From Fibrobacter sp. (GTDB lineage: Bacteria > Fibrobacterota > Fibrobacteria > Fibrobacterales > Fibrobacteraceae), in the NCBI GenBank assembly GCA_031271785.1, contig JAISUZ010000012.1:1-36704 (forward strand): a stretch of 36,704 nucleotides of DNA, given 5' to 3'. Below the pieces are notes generated by a model that saw nothing but the letters and a program-made list of their open reading frames with translations, was not told where the DNA came from and did not search any database. Both the position numbers and the translations under genes were made by a program. The first letter of the stretch is position 1. The number at the start of each line of letters is the position of its first letter. Positions 25,189 through 32,629 of this stretch are shown here, in pieces.

Positions 25189-27327
25189 TTATCTCATATC
25201 CCCTTTGGGAATCCATTTTTCAAGAATAACGTTTAATGCGTTTACGCTAATCGGTTTCGACAGAAAATCGTTAAAACCGTTCTCCATAAAAAACTCTTTC
25301 ATTCCGTTAACGGCATTGGCGGTAAGCGCCACAATCGGCAAATCGCGGTAATACGGATTTCTAAGATCCAATTCTCTAATTCGCTTAGTCGTTTCCACGC
25401 CATCCATACCCGGCATCATGTGATCCATAAAAATCAAATCGTAATGGTTGTGTTCTATTTTTTCAACCGCTTCCATACCGCTCAAACACGAATCCACCTG
25501 CACGCGATACGGAAGGAGCAAACCCTCCATCACATCCAAATTCACTTCGATATCATCGACAACGAGAACTTTCGCATAGGGAGCGGTAAATTCCTTCATT
25601 TTACCGCCGGATTCCGTCAATTTCCCCATGGGCTCCAAAGACGTTATTTTTTGCGGAAGCGTAACGGTAAAAATACTGCCTTTGCCGTAAATACTTTCCA
25701 CTTTGATATTACCGTTCATCGCTTTCAGCAAATTTTTCGTAATAGCAAGCCCAAGCCCCGTCCCTTCCACATTTTTATTGGCGACCGGATCAATCTGAAC
25801 GAAATCATTAAAGAGTTTATTGATGTTTTCCGGCTTAATGCCTTTCCCGGTGTCCGCCACATTGATCGTTAAAACCACGGTATCTTCGTTCACCATATCT
25901 CCGTTCACTACAAACGAAACCGATCCTTTGTCCGTATATTTCACGGCATTACTTAAAATATTCAGTAATATCTGCCGGACTCTCTTTTCATCGCCGACAA
26001 GCGCATCCGGAATATCCGTATCGATCTCCGTTTCAAGCCGGATTCCCGTACGGGTCAACCTCGCCTCTACAATACTCACCACATCGCTAATCAAAGACGA
26101 AAGCGAATAATTCGCAGGGACAATCTCCAATTTTCCGCTCTCGATTTTCGAAAAATCCAAAATATCGTTAATAATCAACAACAAACTTTCGGACGCCCGC
26201 TTAACGGTCACTATCTGCTTCTGTGCGGCCGGCGGCAAATTTTCCCGCAAAGCAAGTTCCGTCATACCGATAATCGCGTTCATGGGCGTTCGAATCTCAT
26301 GACTCATTTTTGCCAAAAACTCGTTCTTCGCTTTCGACGCCACCTTAAGCGCTTTCACGGCATTCACCAAATCTTTAAAAATCTTAGCGATAAACACATT
26401 AAACACGGCAAGAATCAAAGCCATCACAAACAAAACCGAAAGGAAAAGCCATGTCATCGCCGTATTATAATCACGGATACCGCCCGGAGAAATCGCGAGA
26501 ATATACCAATCGAAAATCGGGATCGCAGTAATACCTATTTCTCCGTCCGCCGTGTGAAACATTTTTGTGCTATCCTGTTTAAGACTCTTTGCCGCCTGCA
26601 TCATCTCAGCTCCGGTACTGCCGAACTCGCTCTCGACTTTCTTTTTTGTCTCCACCAGCGTAATATCTTTCGCTCCGGTAATTTCTCCGAAAGAATTAAA
26701 GAAATAAAGTCCGGCCGATTCTTTATAATTTTCATAAATCGCGTCAATGAAAGCCGAAATATCAATACCGATACCCGTAATGCCGATCACCCGGCCGTTT
26801 TTCTTCATGGGAATATTCACCCACAACTTGCTCTTCTTAATACCGATATCGTAATTTACGTTCAAACTGTATAATTCTTTCTGACGAAGCGTTCGCAAAT
26901 ACCAGTCGGAAGAAGGGTCCAAAGTATCCAAAGTGTATTGATATTTATTATCAAAATAATATTTCTTGTCCTTATCGCTGATCCAAAAAATACTGTTCGC
27001 CCCAAAAGATTTCTTATAACTTAATATCTCCTCCAAAGCGAGTTTTTTAAGTTCCGCATTATCCGGCTCGGTGAAATAGCGCTGAATCAGCGGCGAATAG
27101 GCCATCTTTACGGCAAGGTTAATTTCGCTGATAATCGACGTTTCAAGCTTTATTTTTTCGTTATCCAAAATCCGCGTCAGCTCGTTGTGCTTGTTCTCCC
27201 GGATCGTCTGCTGCATGGAAAGAATGAAAATCGCGCCGCCGATCAGGGAAACAAAAACAAACAGCAATGCGGAAAACAGGACTGTTTTATGCACTAAAAT
27301 CTTCAATTTTATCTGCTGCGCATTCAT
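25189..27327 (-). CDS. Cache-domain hybrid sensor histidine kinase
   Basis: Protein of 712 residues. TM1 about 14-38, a periplasmic double-Cache-type sensor (about 40-288; typical motifs SSDWYLRTLRQKELYSLN, GRVIGITGIGIDIS and FDWYILAISPG), TM2 about 290-314. HisKA with H343 (MSHEIRTPMNAI), HATPase with NILSNAVKY (456-464), DTGKGI (492-497) and GTGLGL, and a receiver (about 586-705) with D635 (LIFMDHMMPGMDG). Cache sensors usually bind small metabolites. It is convergent with the 23201 kinase and divergent from the secreted protein at 27527. No separate output gene is nearby, so it may feed the same Hpt and HD-GYP regulator. Confidence 0.93.
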   Translation of the reverse strand: MNAQQIKLKILVHKTVLFSALLFVFVSLIGGAIFILSMQQTIRENKHNELTRILDNEKIKLETSIISEINLAVKMAYSPLIQRYFTEPDNAELKKLALEEILSYKKSFGANSIFWISDKDKKYYFDNKYQYTLDTLDPSSDWYLRTLRQKELYSLNVNYDIGIKKSKLWVNIPMKKNGRVIGITGIGIDISAFIDAIYENYKESAGLYFFNSFGEITGAKDITLVETKKKVESEFGSTGAEMMQAAKSLKQDSTKMFHTADGEIGITAIPIFDWYILAISPGGIRDYNTAMTWLFLSVLFVMALILAVFNVFIAKIFKDLVNAVKALKVASKAKNEFLAKMSHEIRTPMNAIIGMTELALRENLPPAAQKQIVTVKRASESLLLIINDILDFSKIESGKLEIVPANYSLSSLISDVVSIVEARLTRTGIRLETEIDTDIPDALVGDEKRVRQILLNILSNAVKYTDKGSVSFVVNGDMVNEDTVVLTINVADTGKGIKPENINKLFNDFVQIDPVANKNVEGTGLGLAITKNLLKAMNGNIKVESIYGKGSIFTVTLPQKITSLEPMGKLTESGGKMKEFTAPYAKVLVVDDIEVNLDVMEGLLLPYRVQVDSCLSGMEAVEKIEHNHYDLIFMDHMMPGMDGVETTKRIRELDLRNPYYRDLPIVALTANAVNGMKEFFMENGFNDFLSKPISVNALNVILEKWIPKGDMR

Positions 27328-27526
27328 AAGCGGATTCCTGTTTTACCGGAAAATCGGTAGCGTTTCTAAATATAGCACCCGTTACCCGTATATCCCCCGT
27401 AACTGGAGCGAATTATAAAAGAAATGCCCGAAAAAACCAACTTATCGGCGTCTAAACTCCTTAATTCACCCGTAATACCGCTATTTTCGTATATTAAATC
27501 GCAGAATCGTCAATAAAGGAACCCGC

Positions 27527-27970
27527 ATGAGATTCACATTCATGGTAATCACGTTTATGTGGTGCGCGCTAAGCGCCTACGGAGAAATGCCCGCCGCCGG
27601 CACAGAAGAATCAAAAAACAGAACGATTCTCATAAAAACGCTCCTTGAACTCAGAACTTCCGGCGGCCTCACCTCCGGAATATTCGACTATATCGCCGGC
27701 GACAACAGAGAATTACAGGGAATCAGACACCAAATGCTCTCGAACGGAAGAATCGGCACCCTCTCTCTACACTCAAACGGAATCGCCTCCACCGCATCAC
27801 CAACCATAGAAGAATCGAAAAACAAAGCGATCCTGATAAAAATGCTTGTGGAACTCCAAAAATCGGATAACTTAACATTCGAATTATTCGATTATATAGC
27901 CGGAGACAACGAAGATTTACAAATGTTAAAATTCCAACTGATCAAGAACGGCGGCATCAAACGTTTCTGA
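27527..27970 (+). CDS. Small secreted protein with two internal repeats
   Basis: Protein of 147 residues with a likely signal peptide (MRFTFMVITFMWCALSAYG). The mature part is two copies of a repeat of about 50 residues. Copy 1 (about 27-78) contains EESKNRTILIKTLLEL and IFDYIAGDNRELQ. Copy 2 (about 93-145) contains EESKNKAILIKMLVEL and LFDYIAGDNEDLQ. Each unit looks like two or three helices. No cysteines in the repeats and no known motif; I do not recognise the family. Good AAAGGA ribosome binding site before the ATG. It stands alone, divergent from the Cache kinase, and is followed by copy D of the structured element. Confidence 0.75.
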   Translation: MRFTFMVITFMWCALSAYGEMPAAGTEESKNRTILIKTLLELRTSGGLTSGIFDYIAGDNRELQGIRHQMLSNGRIGTLSLHSNGIASTASPTIEESKNKAILIKMLVELQKSDNLTFELFDYIAGDNEDLQMLKFQLIKNGGIKRF

Positions 27971-27998
27971 CAAGATACTGTTTTTATCATGTATAATG

Positions 27999-28135
27999 GG
28001 CGGCTCCCTCCATTTCATTCCGGGACCGGGCTTGTATTTTAGCGGTGGTGAAACCACCGGCTAAAACGGAGCCGCATTCTTTTCAGACAAGTGACTCATG
28101 CGTCTCCGCCCATCCGGGTGCAAATCCCTGCCGCC
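27999..28135 (+). repeat. Structured dispersed element, copy D
   Basis: The ends pair as GGCGGC (27999-28004) with GCCGCC (28130-28135), six base pairs. The inner hairpin is TTTTAGC-ggtggt-GAAA-accacc-gGCTAAAA (28037-28066), unlike copies A-C in sequence but with the same place and shape. CGGAGCCGC and GCGTCTCCGCC are further apart here (about 20 extra bases). The 3' part reads CCGGGTGCAAATCCC. It lies between the convergent ends of the secreted-protein gene and the methyltransferase gene. Confidence 0.75.
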
Positions 28136-28162
28136 GTAAATCTTTTGCAAATATTAACCATT

Positions 28163-28936
28163 CTAAGTTTTTACCGCACGAATCGTATATACAAGAGGCA
28201 CAGGATTATTTCGGTGCATAAAATAATATCGGCCGGGCTCCCGTTCTTCAAGCCCACTAAAACACGGATAAGGACTAAACGGATATTCTCTTACCGATTG
28301 TATCATAAGACCGGCCTTTATCAAACTATCTAATACACTGCTAAACGGATGCGTCCATTCGAGCTCCTCATTCGTTTCTTCACCGCTATTTTCAGTATAA
28401 GTTTCAGCATCCAGTTTTACAGGTTCCTTTTTGTAAAAATACGGATAACCGATTAACAAATCATGCAGAGGATGAAACTCCGCCATATAAAAGATCCCTC
28501 CGGTCTTGAGACTGCCGGATACCAGATTAGCCCATTGACTGATTGACGGAAGCCAGCTGAGTACTCCATACGATGTATAAACGATATCATACTTTTTACC
28601 GTTTTTTTCACCGAACGAATAAATATCATCACAAATAAAATCTGCATTGATCTTAAGTTCACCGGCAAGTTCTTTTGCATAGTGGATCGCAGTATCGGAG
28701 AAATCAACGCCTGTTACACGAGCGCCCTTTACAGCCCAAGAAAGTGTGTCAAGCCCAAAATGACATTGCAAATGGAGGAGTTCTTTTCCTTTCACATCCG
28801 GCATCTCTCCAAGTTCAATCTCTTTTAAAGAGTTTAAACTCTTTTTAAAACCGGAAACATCATAAAATTCCGAATGAATATGTTTTTCCGTTTTTTTATT
28901 CCATGAAGCCGAATTAACTTGTAAATAATCTGCCAT
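28163..28936 (-). CDS. Class I SAM-dependent methyltransferase
   Basis: Cytoplasmic enzyme of 257 residues with the Rossmann methyltransferase fold. Motif I is the variant LLHLQCHFGLDTLSWAVKGA (about 53-72), then acidic VTGVDFSDTAI (about 74-84), ADFICDDIYSF and YDIVYTSYGVLSWL (motif IV region). The substrate cannot be told; a small molecule is likely for this size. Its ATG follows the PNPOx-like gene stop by 4 bases, so they form a two-gene unit, although no clear ribosome binding site is seen and it may depend on coupling. Confidence 0.9.
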   Translation of the reverse strand: MADYLQVNSASWNKKTEKHIHSEFYDVSGFKKSLNSLKEIELGEMPDVKGKELLHLQCHFGLDTLSWAVKGARVTGVDFSDTAIHYAKELAGELKINADFICDDIYSFGEKNGKKYDIVYTSYGVLSWLPSISQWANLVSGSLKTGGIFYMAEFHPLHDLLIGYPYFYKKEPVKLDAETYTENSGEETNEELEWTHPFSSVLDSLIKAGLMIQSVREYPFSPYPCFSGLEEREPGRYYFMHRNNPVPLVYTIRAVKT

Positions 28937-28940
28937 AAAA

Positions 28941-29339
28941 TTAAAATTTTACCGTTTTAGGCTCGCCTGAAAAAGAATTAAATGTTGCCGCGGCCTCTTT
29001 CAGGAAAAGAACCAAAGTATTATCGTCTGCCGCGGAATACATGGATTTCAATGACGGATACTGATCCAGCATAAATTGCTTCGCTTCAATGCGTTCATCG
29101 GGCACCACAATCGCGGAAATTCGTAACCATACGCCATTAGCCTTGTCATAAGCACAAATTTCGATTTTCGGATTTGCCGCTATTTGCCTGGCTACATTTT
29201 TGCGCTTTCCCGTTTGAATATACAGCTTATTTTCAAAAATAACCGCCGTACCGAACGGACGAACACGCGGCTGATCGCCTTCAACGGTCGCGATAAAATA
29301 ATCACCGCATTGCTTGAGAAACTCATAGACTTCTTTCAC
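28941..29339 (-). CDS. Pyridoxamine 5'-phosphate oxidase-like flavin protein
   Basis: Protein of 132 residues with the split-barrel FMN-binding fold of the PNPOx-like family. Features: YFIATVEGDQPRVRPFG (about 14-30), KLYIQTGKRKNVARQIAANPKIEI and a C-terminal strand rich in Phe. Small stand-alone members are often FMN- or F420-binding reductases or general stress proteins, so real pyridoxamine oxidase activity should not be assumed. The start is GTG at 29339, with GGAG 7 bases upstream. First gene of the unit with the methyltransferase. Confidence 0.9.
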   Translation of the reverse strand: MKEVYEFLKQCGDYFIATVEGDQPRVRPFGTAVIFENKLYIQTGKRKNVARQIAANPKIEICAYDKANGVWLRISAIVVPDERIEAKQFMLDQYPSLKSMYSAADDNTLVLFLKEAAATFNSFSGEPKTVKF

Positions 29340-29418
29340 GGATGACTCCTCTTCAGGTGTGGTTTGTAAAACATATATAATGTTGTGACTTTATCATTAA
29401 ACGATGACTCTCGGATCG

Positions 29419-29446
29419 TTGGAAATGGGGGGGATTAATCTATATT
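29419..29446 (+). promoter_or_regulatory. Predicted promoter, -10 inside a CRISPR-repeat fragment
   Basis: TTGGAA (29419-29424), 16 bases, then TATATT (29441-29446). The TATATT belongs to the 22-base CRISPR-repeat fragment at 29440-29461. Transcription would begin near 29453, inside the fragment, and run into the 115-aa gene. The same TATATT hexamer serves as -10 in the tracrRNA promoter and occurs in every repeat. Prediction only. Confidence 0.4.
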
Positions 29447-29461
29447 AGGATTGTTTACAAC
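29440..29461 (+). repeat. Orphan 3' fragment of the CRISPR repeat
   Basis: Exact match to repeat positions 26-47 (begins CTATATTAGG, ends GTTTACAAC), lying 1.23 kb left of the array and in the same orientation. The 5' half, which would pair with the tracrRNA, is absent; only a 7-base GTTGTGA at 29382 recalls it, probably by chance. The fragment cannot act as an ordinary type II guide repeat. It sits 17 bases before the start codon of the 115-aa gene. Confidence 0.9.
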
Positions 29462-29478
29462 CACAGGAGATAAATAAG

Positions 29479-29826
29479 ATGAATCAGACTACATTATTGC
29501 TCAACAACACATTGTTTGCCCGGTGGAACAGTGTGAAAATCGACACAAGTATAACCACCGATTCGGTCGGTGTGCAAACCGTACTGCTCGCTGTTTGGGT
29601 GGACGGGGTAAAGGCGCATCCCGAGTACTACGACTGTGCTACGCTGCAGACGTCCCCGGAACCGTTCTCGAATATCAAAAGGGCGCTTGACGATTATGTA
29701 GCAGAGGGCATTTACAACACCGTTGTGGGCAACGCCGTTACGGGATCCTACAGAGCAGTCACAGCGGACAACCTTATAACAGCTGTTCGCAATAAACTCT
29801 TGAAATTGAACTTCACCATTATATAG
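29479..29826 (+). CDS. Uncharacterised protein next to the CRISPR array
   Basis: Predicted protein of 115 residues; family not recognised. It looks like a small globular alpha/beta protein, with strands near 18-27 (VKIDTSITTD) and 31-43 (VQTVLLAVWVDGV) and helices near 62-75 (NIKRALDDYVAEG) and 95-110. No signal peptide, membrane segment or helix-turn-helix. The start is ATG behind AGGAG (29465-29469), just downstream of the CRISPR-repeat fragment. Its stop TAG overlaps the AGGAGG that serves the DUF805-like gene, so the two are co-translated. Position by the array suggests, without proof, a link to CRISPR or to a cargo insertion. Confidence 0.72.
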   Translation: MNQTTLLLNNTLFARWNSVKIDTSITTDSVGVQTVLLAVWVDGVKAHPEYYDCATLQTSPEPFSNIKRALDDYVAEGIYNTVVGNAVTGSYRAVTADNLITAVRNKLLKLNFTII

Positions 29827-29839
29827 GAGGGGTAAAAGG

Positions 29840-30685
29840 ATTACAGCATTTTTCAACCTGTTTAGATGGACAACCCGTGGGCGTGATACCCGCAACGAGG
29901 TACTGTGGTTCGCTATACTAACGAACCTGGTGAGCTGGGGGATGTTTGCCGTTGTAATGCTTACCGAGTATGAGAATACGGATCTTGCATTCAGTATTGT
30001 GGGGATCCCATTCGGGATAGCAACCTTGTTCATGTACGCCCGGCGTTACCGGGATATTGTGGGTGAAGAGAGTTACGCGCTTATGGGCATCGGCGGTCAC
30101 TTGTGGCGCATACTTTTGGTGATTATAAGCGCTATGCTGTCGTGCGGACTGCTGCCCTTACTGTACTTCGGGCTGTACCGCGGCGAAAGCGAAGAGGATC
30201 TGCACATGACCCCGGTAGTTATCTCCGGACTCATACTTACCGCATGGCTTGTGTTGTTTAGCGTGCTGTTTGAAAAGCAAACTAAACTTTTGGGGGACTA
30301 TGAAGCCGTACTGGGGATGGAAACGGAGGCGGAAGCGCTTGTGCGCTCGGACATACGCACCTACAAACAATACCGCGCCGTATTTCACAGTAAGTCCATG
30401 CCCGAGCTGGCATTTAGTAACTTTGCGGCTATGGAGTTGAAGTGCCGCAAAGTGGCGGAAAATGAACGTGCAATGGGTTGCGTTCAGGAGTTGATGCGTA
30501 CGTTTCAGCCTTATGCTGTTGTGGATTCCGCATTCCCGCAGCTGGATCACGCCAATAAGAGTGAGTACTCCGAATTTTGGCAATTCCTCATTGAATCTGG
30601 GCATTACTATTATATAGTTACGGAGGAAGATGGGGTTACATTTACTTTAGATTATTTTGAAGAAATACTTGACAACGGACAGTAA
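29840..30685 (+). CDS. DUF805-like membrane protein with probable ATT start
   Basis: Reading from an ATT at 29840 gives 281 residues beginning ITAFFNLFRWTTRGRDTRNE. The F-x-GR-x2-R-x-E-type pattern followed by a hydrophobic segment is typical of DUF805 proteins. AGGAGG (29825-29830) lies 9 bases upstream of the ATT, and no ATG, GTG or TTG lies closer. The first GTG (29930) would delete the conserved motif and cut the first membrane segment. Four hydrophobic segments follow (about 20-42, 48-66, 88-110 and 124-145), then a soluble C-terminal half of about 130 residues. Function of the family is unknown. The stop lies 8 bases before the first CRISPR repeat, so read-through would enter the array. 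Confidence 0.7.
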   Translation: MTAFFNLFRWTTRGRDTRNEVLWFAILTNLVSWGMFAVVMLTEYENTDLAFSIVGIPFGIATLFMYARRYRDIVGEESYALMGIGGHLWRILLVIISAMLSCGLLPLLYFGLYRGESEEDLHMTPVVISGLILTAWLVLFSVLFEKQTKLLGDYEAVLGMETEAEALVRSDIRTYKQYRAVFHSKSMPELAFSNFAAMELKCRKVAENERAMGCVQELMRTFQPYAVVDSAFPQLDHANKSEYSEFWQFLIESGHYYYIVTEEDGVTFTLDYFEEILDNGQ

Positions 30686-30693
30686 ATGTGATA

Positions 30694-32356
30694 GTTGTGA
30701 ATTGCTTTCAGTATTTTCCTATATTAGGATTGTTTACAACAGATTAGCGCGTATGTGGAGTACATCTCGAGTTGTGAATTGCTTTCAGTATTTTCCTATA
30801 TTAGGATTGTTTACAACGCGGCAATGAGTTTATCAAGCGTGTAAGAAGTTGTGAATTGCTTTCAGTATTTTCCTATATTAGGATTGTTTACAACACGGAA
30901 GAAGTGAAACCTCTTCGTGATTCAGTTGTGAATTGCTTTCAGTATTTTCCTATATTAGGATTGTTTACAACATCTTGGCTCCCTTTTGCATAATGGCGAA
31001 TGTTGTGAATTGCTTTCAGTATTTTCCTATATTAGGATTGTTTACAACATCAGAAAGAAACACAGGAACATCCCAGTAGTTGTGAATTGCTTTCAGTATT
31101 TTCCTATATTAGGATTGTTTACAACTTTGTCCTTTTTTCCCAAGCGATTATACCAGTTGTGAATTGCTTTCAGTATTTTCCTATATTAGGATTGTTTACA
31201 ACCTTGGTTAATCTTCGAATGCTGGTAACCGGGTTGTGAATTGCTTTCAGTATTTTCCTATATTAGGATTGTTTACAACGCTTCTATTGCTGCGAATACC
31301 CGGCTGACGGTTGTGAATTGCTTTCAGTATTTTCCTATATTAGGATTGTTTACAACCCGTCGATAACTTACTAGTCAACGGCTAACGTTGTGAATTGCTT
31401 TCAGTATTTTCCTATATTAGGATTGTTTACAACATTAGAAGTATCACCAAATTGTAATACATCGTTGTGAATTGCTTTCAGTATTTTCCTATATTAGGAT
31501 TGTTTACAACATTCAACCTTTTCCTTAAATTAATTCATCTGTTGTGAATTGCTTTCAGTATTTTCCTATATTAGGATTGTTTACAACAATACGGCGAGTG
31601 TAGCCGTGGACTCCGGAGTTGTGAATTGCTTTCAGTATTTTCCTATATTAGGATTGTTTACAACAAGTCATAGAAAATACAAAGAATATTAAAGGTTGTG
31701 AATTGCTTTCAGTATTTTCCTATATTAGGATTGTTTACAACTTTCATCCGTTTTATTCATGACAAGCGAAGGTTGTGAATTGCTTTCAGTATTTTCCTAT
31801 ATTAGGATTGTTTACAACCATCCTCCGTGTGGCTTCAGAAAAAAGGATGTTGTGAATTGCTTTCAGTATTTTCCTATATTAGGATTGTTTACAACGAACT
31901 TGAATAGGGATGGTGGATTGGCCAAGTTGTGAATTGCTTTCAGTATTTTCCTATATTAGGATTGTTTACAACCGACATAATCCGGTATGTCGCGGAATTG
32001 CGGTTGTGAATTGCTTTCAGTATTTTCCTATATTAGGATTGTTTACAACGATGCGGAACCGAGTTAACAACAAAATACTGTTGTGAATTGCTTTCAGTAT
32101 TTTCCTATATTAGGATTGTTTACAACTTATGGCTTTTGTTAATTACATACAAAGTAGTTGTGAATTGCTTTCAGTATTTTCCTATATTAGGATTGTTTAC
32201 AACGCTACAAAAAAAGATTTCTTGCGAAATTAGTTGTGAATTGCTTTCAGTATTTTCCTATATTAGGATTGTTTACAACTTATGAGCTGGGGAGACCTCG
32301 ATGAGAATGGTTGTGAATTGCTTTCAGTATTTTCCTATATTAGGATTGTTTACAAC
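30694..32356 (+). CRISPR. Type II-C CRISPR array, 22 repeats, 21 spacers
   Basis: The 47-base repeat begins GTTGTGAATTGCTTTCAG, has the inner palindrome TCCTATATTAGGA and ends TTGTTTACAAC. All 22 copies appear identical. Spacers are 30 bases except the twentieth (32204-32232), which is 29. crRNA direction is plus: repeat positions 2-23 match the anti-repeat of the minus-strand tracrRNA, and type II guides keep the 5' part of the repeat. No degenerate end repeat and no usual AT-rich leader is seen on the left, where a coding region ends 8 bases before repeat 1. A strong terminator (32412-32451) follows the array. No spacer matches another part of this window that I could find. Confidence 0.98.
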
Positions 32357-32411
32357 ATTACGCTTGTAACTTCCCTAATTTGAACCACTTATGGCGGTTC
32401 GCAGGAAATGA

Positions 32412-32451
32412 AAAAGAACGGATTTTGGGTAATTCTAAAATCCGTTCTTTT
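32412..32451 (+). terminator. Strong terminator after the CRISPR array
   Basis: A perfect 15-bp stem: AAAAGAACGGATTTT (32412-32426) pairs with AAAATCCGTTCTTTT (32437-32451), with a 10-base loop and a T-rich tail (ATTTT). It lies 56 bases past the last repeat and would end plus-strand pre-crRNA. With A-runs on both sides it could also work from the minus strand, insulating the array from tracrRNA transcription. Confidence 0.85.
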
Positions 32452-32479
32452 ATTTTAAAGTTTGTATTGCTAGTAAAAG

Positions 32480-32557
32480 AAAAAACCCCGGAGATAGCCG
32501 AGGCACTAAATGTTTTCACAACGGAATAATCCTTATTGTGAATTGCTTTCAGTATTT
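32480..32557 (-). ncRNA. tracrRNA of the type II-C system
   Basis: On the minus strand the order is: anti-repeat AAATACTGAAAGCAATTCAC... (32557-32536), complementary without mismatch to repeat positions 2-23; linker TAA; nexus hairpin GGA-TTAT-TCC (32533-32524), which can extend with TTCACAA pairing TTGTGAA; GAAAACATTTAGTG; and the terminator CCTCGG-CTATCT-CCGGGG (32503-32486) followed by six Ts (32485-32480). Length about 78 bases. The GGA...TCCG nexus right after the anti-repeat is typical of type II-C tracrRNAs. A predicted promoter places the start at the anti-repeat edge. Confidence 0.88.
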
Positions 32558-32563
32558 ATAAGT

Positions 32564-32593
32564 AATATAGAATTCAAAGACACTTTATGCCAA
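32564..32593 (-). promoter_or_regulatory. tracrRNA promoter
   Basis: On the minus strand TTGGCA (32593-32588), 18 bases, then TATATT (32569-32564). Each hexamer has one mismatch to the sigma-70 consensus. Initiation about seven bases downstream falls at 32557, the first base of the anti-repeat. It fits the short sigma-70-type regulator of the host. Confidence 0.65.
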
Positions 32594-32629
32594 ACTTTTT
32601 TTGAAAAAATCGTAATAAATTGAAAAAAT

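Noticed and set aside
28111-28135. tRNA T-arm-like sequence GGGTGCAAATCCC in copy D of the structured element
   Set aside because: The other copies have a shorter loop (GGGTCGCATCCC), no anticodon arm is visible and no CCA-like end, so I do not call a tRNA or tmRNA.
29440-29826. CreTA-like CRISPR-guarding toxin/antitoxin RNA
   Set aside because: The fragment lacks the half of the repeat needed for tracrRNA pairing and the following frame is a normal 115-aa gene with a good ribosome binding site, so the evidence is too thin.
29930-30685. GTG start at 29930 for the DUF805-like gene
   Set aside because: It has no ribosome binding site and would remove the conserved FxGRxxRxE-type motif and part of the first membrane segment, which are encoded in frame just upstream.
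32088-32285. Short open frame inside the CRISPR array
   Set aside because: It is only the translation of repeats and spacers, with the repeat-derived peptide occurring three times.
32357-32386. A 22nd spacer after the last repeat
   Set aside because: Thirty bases follow, but no full or partial repeat comes after them; it is flanking DNA.
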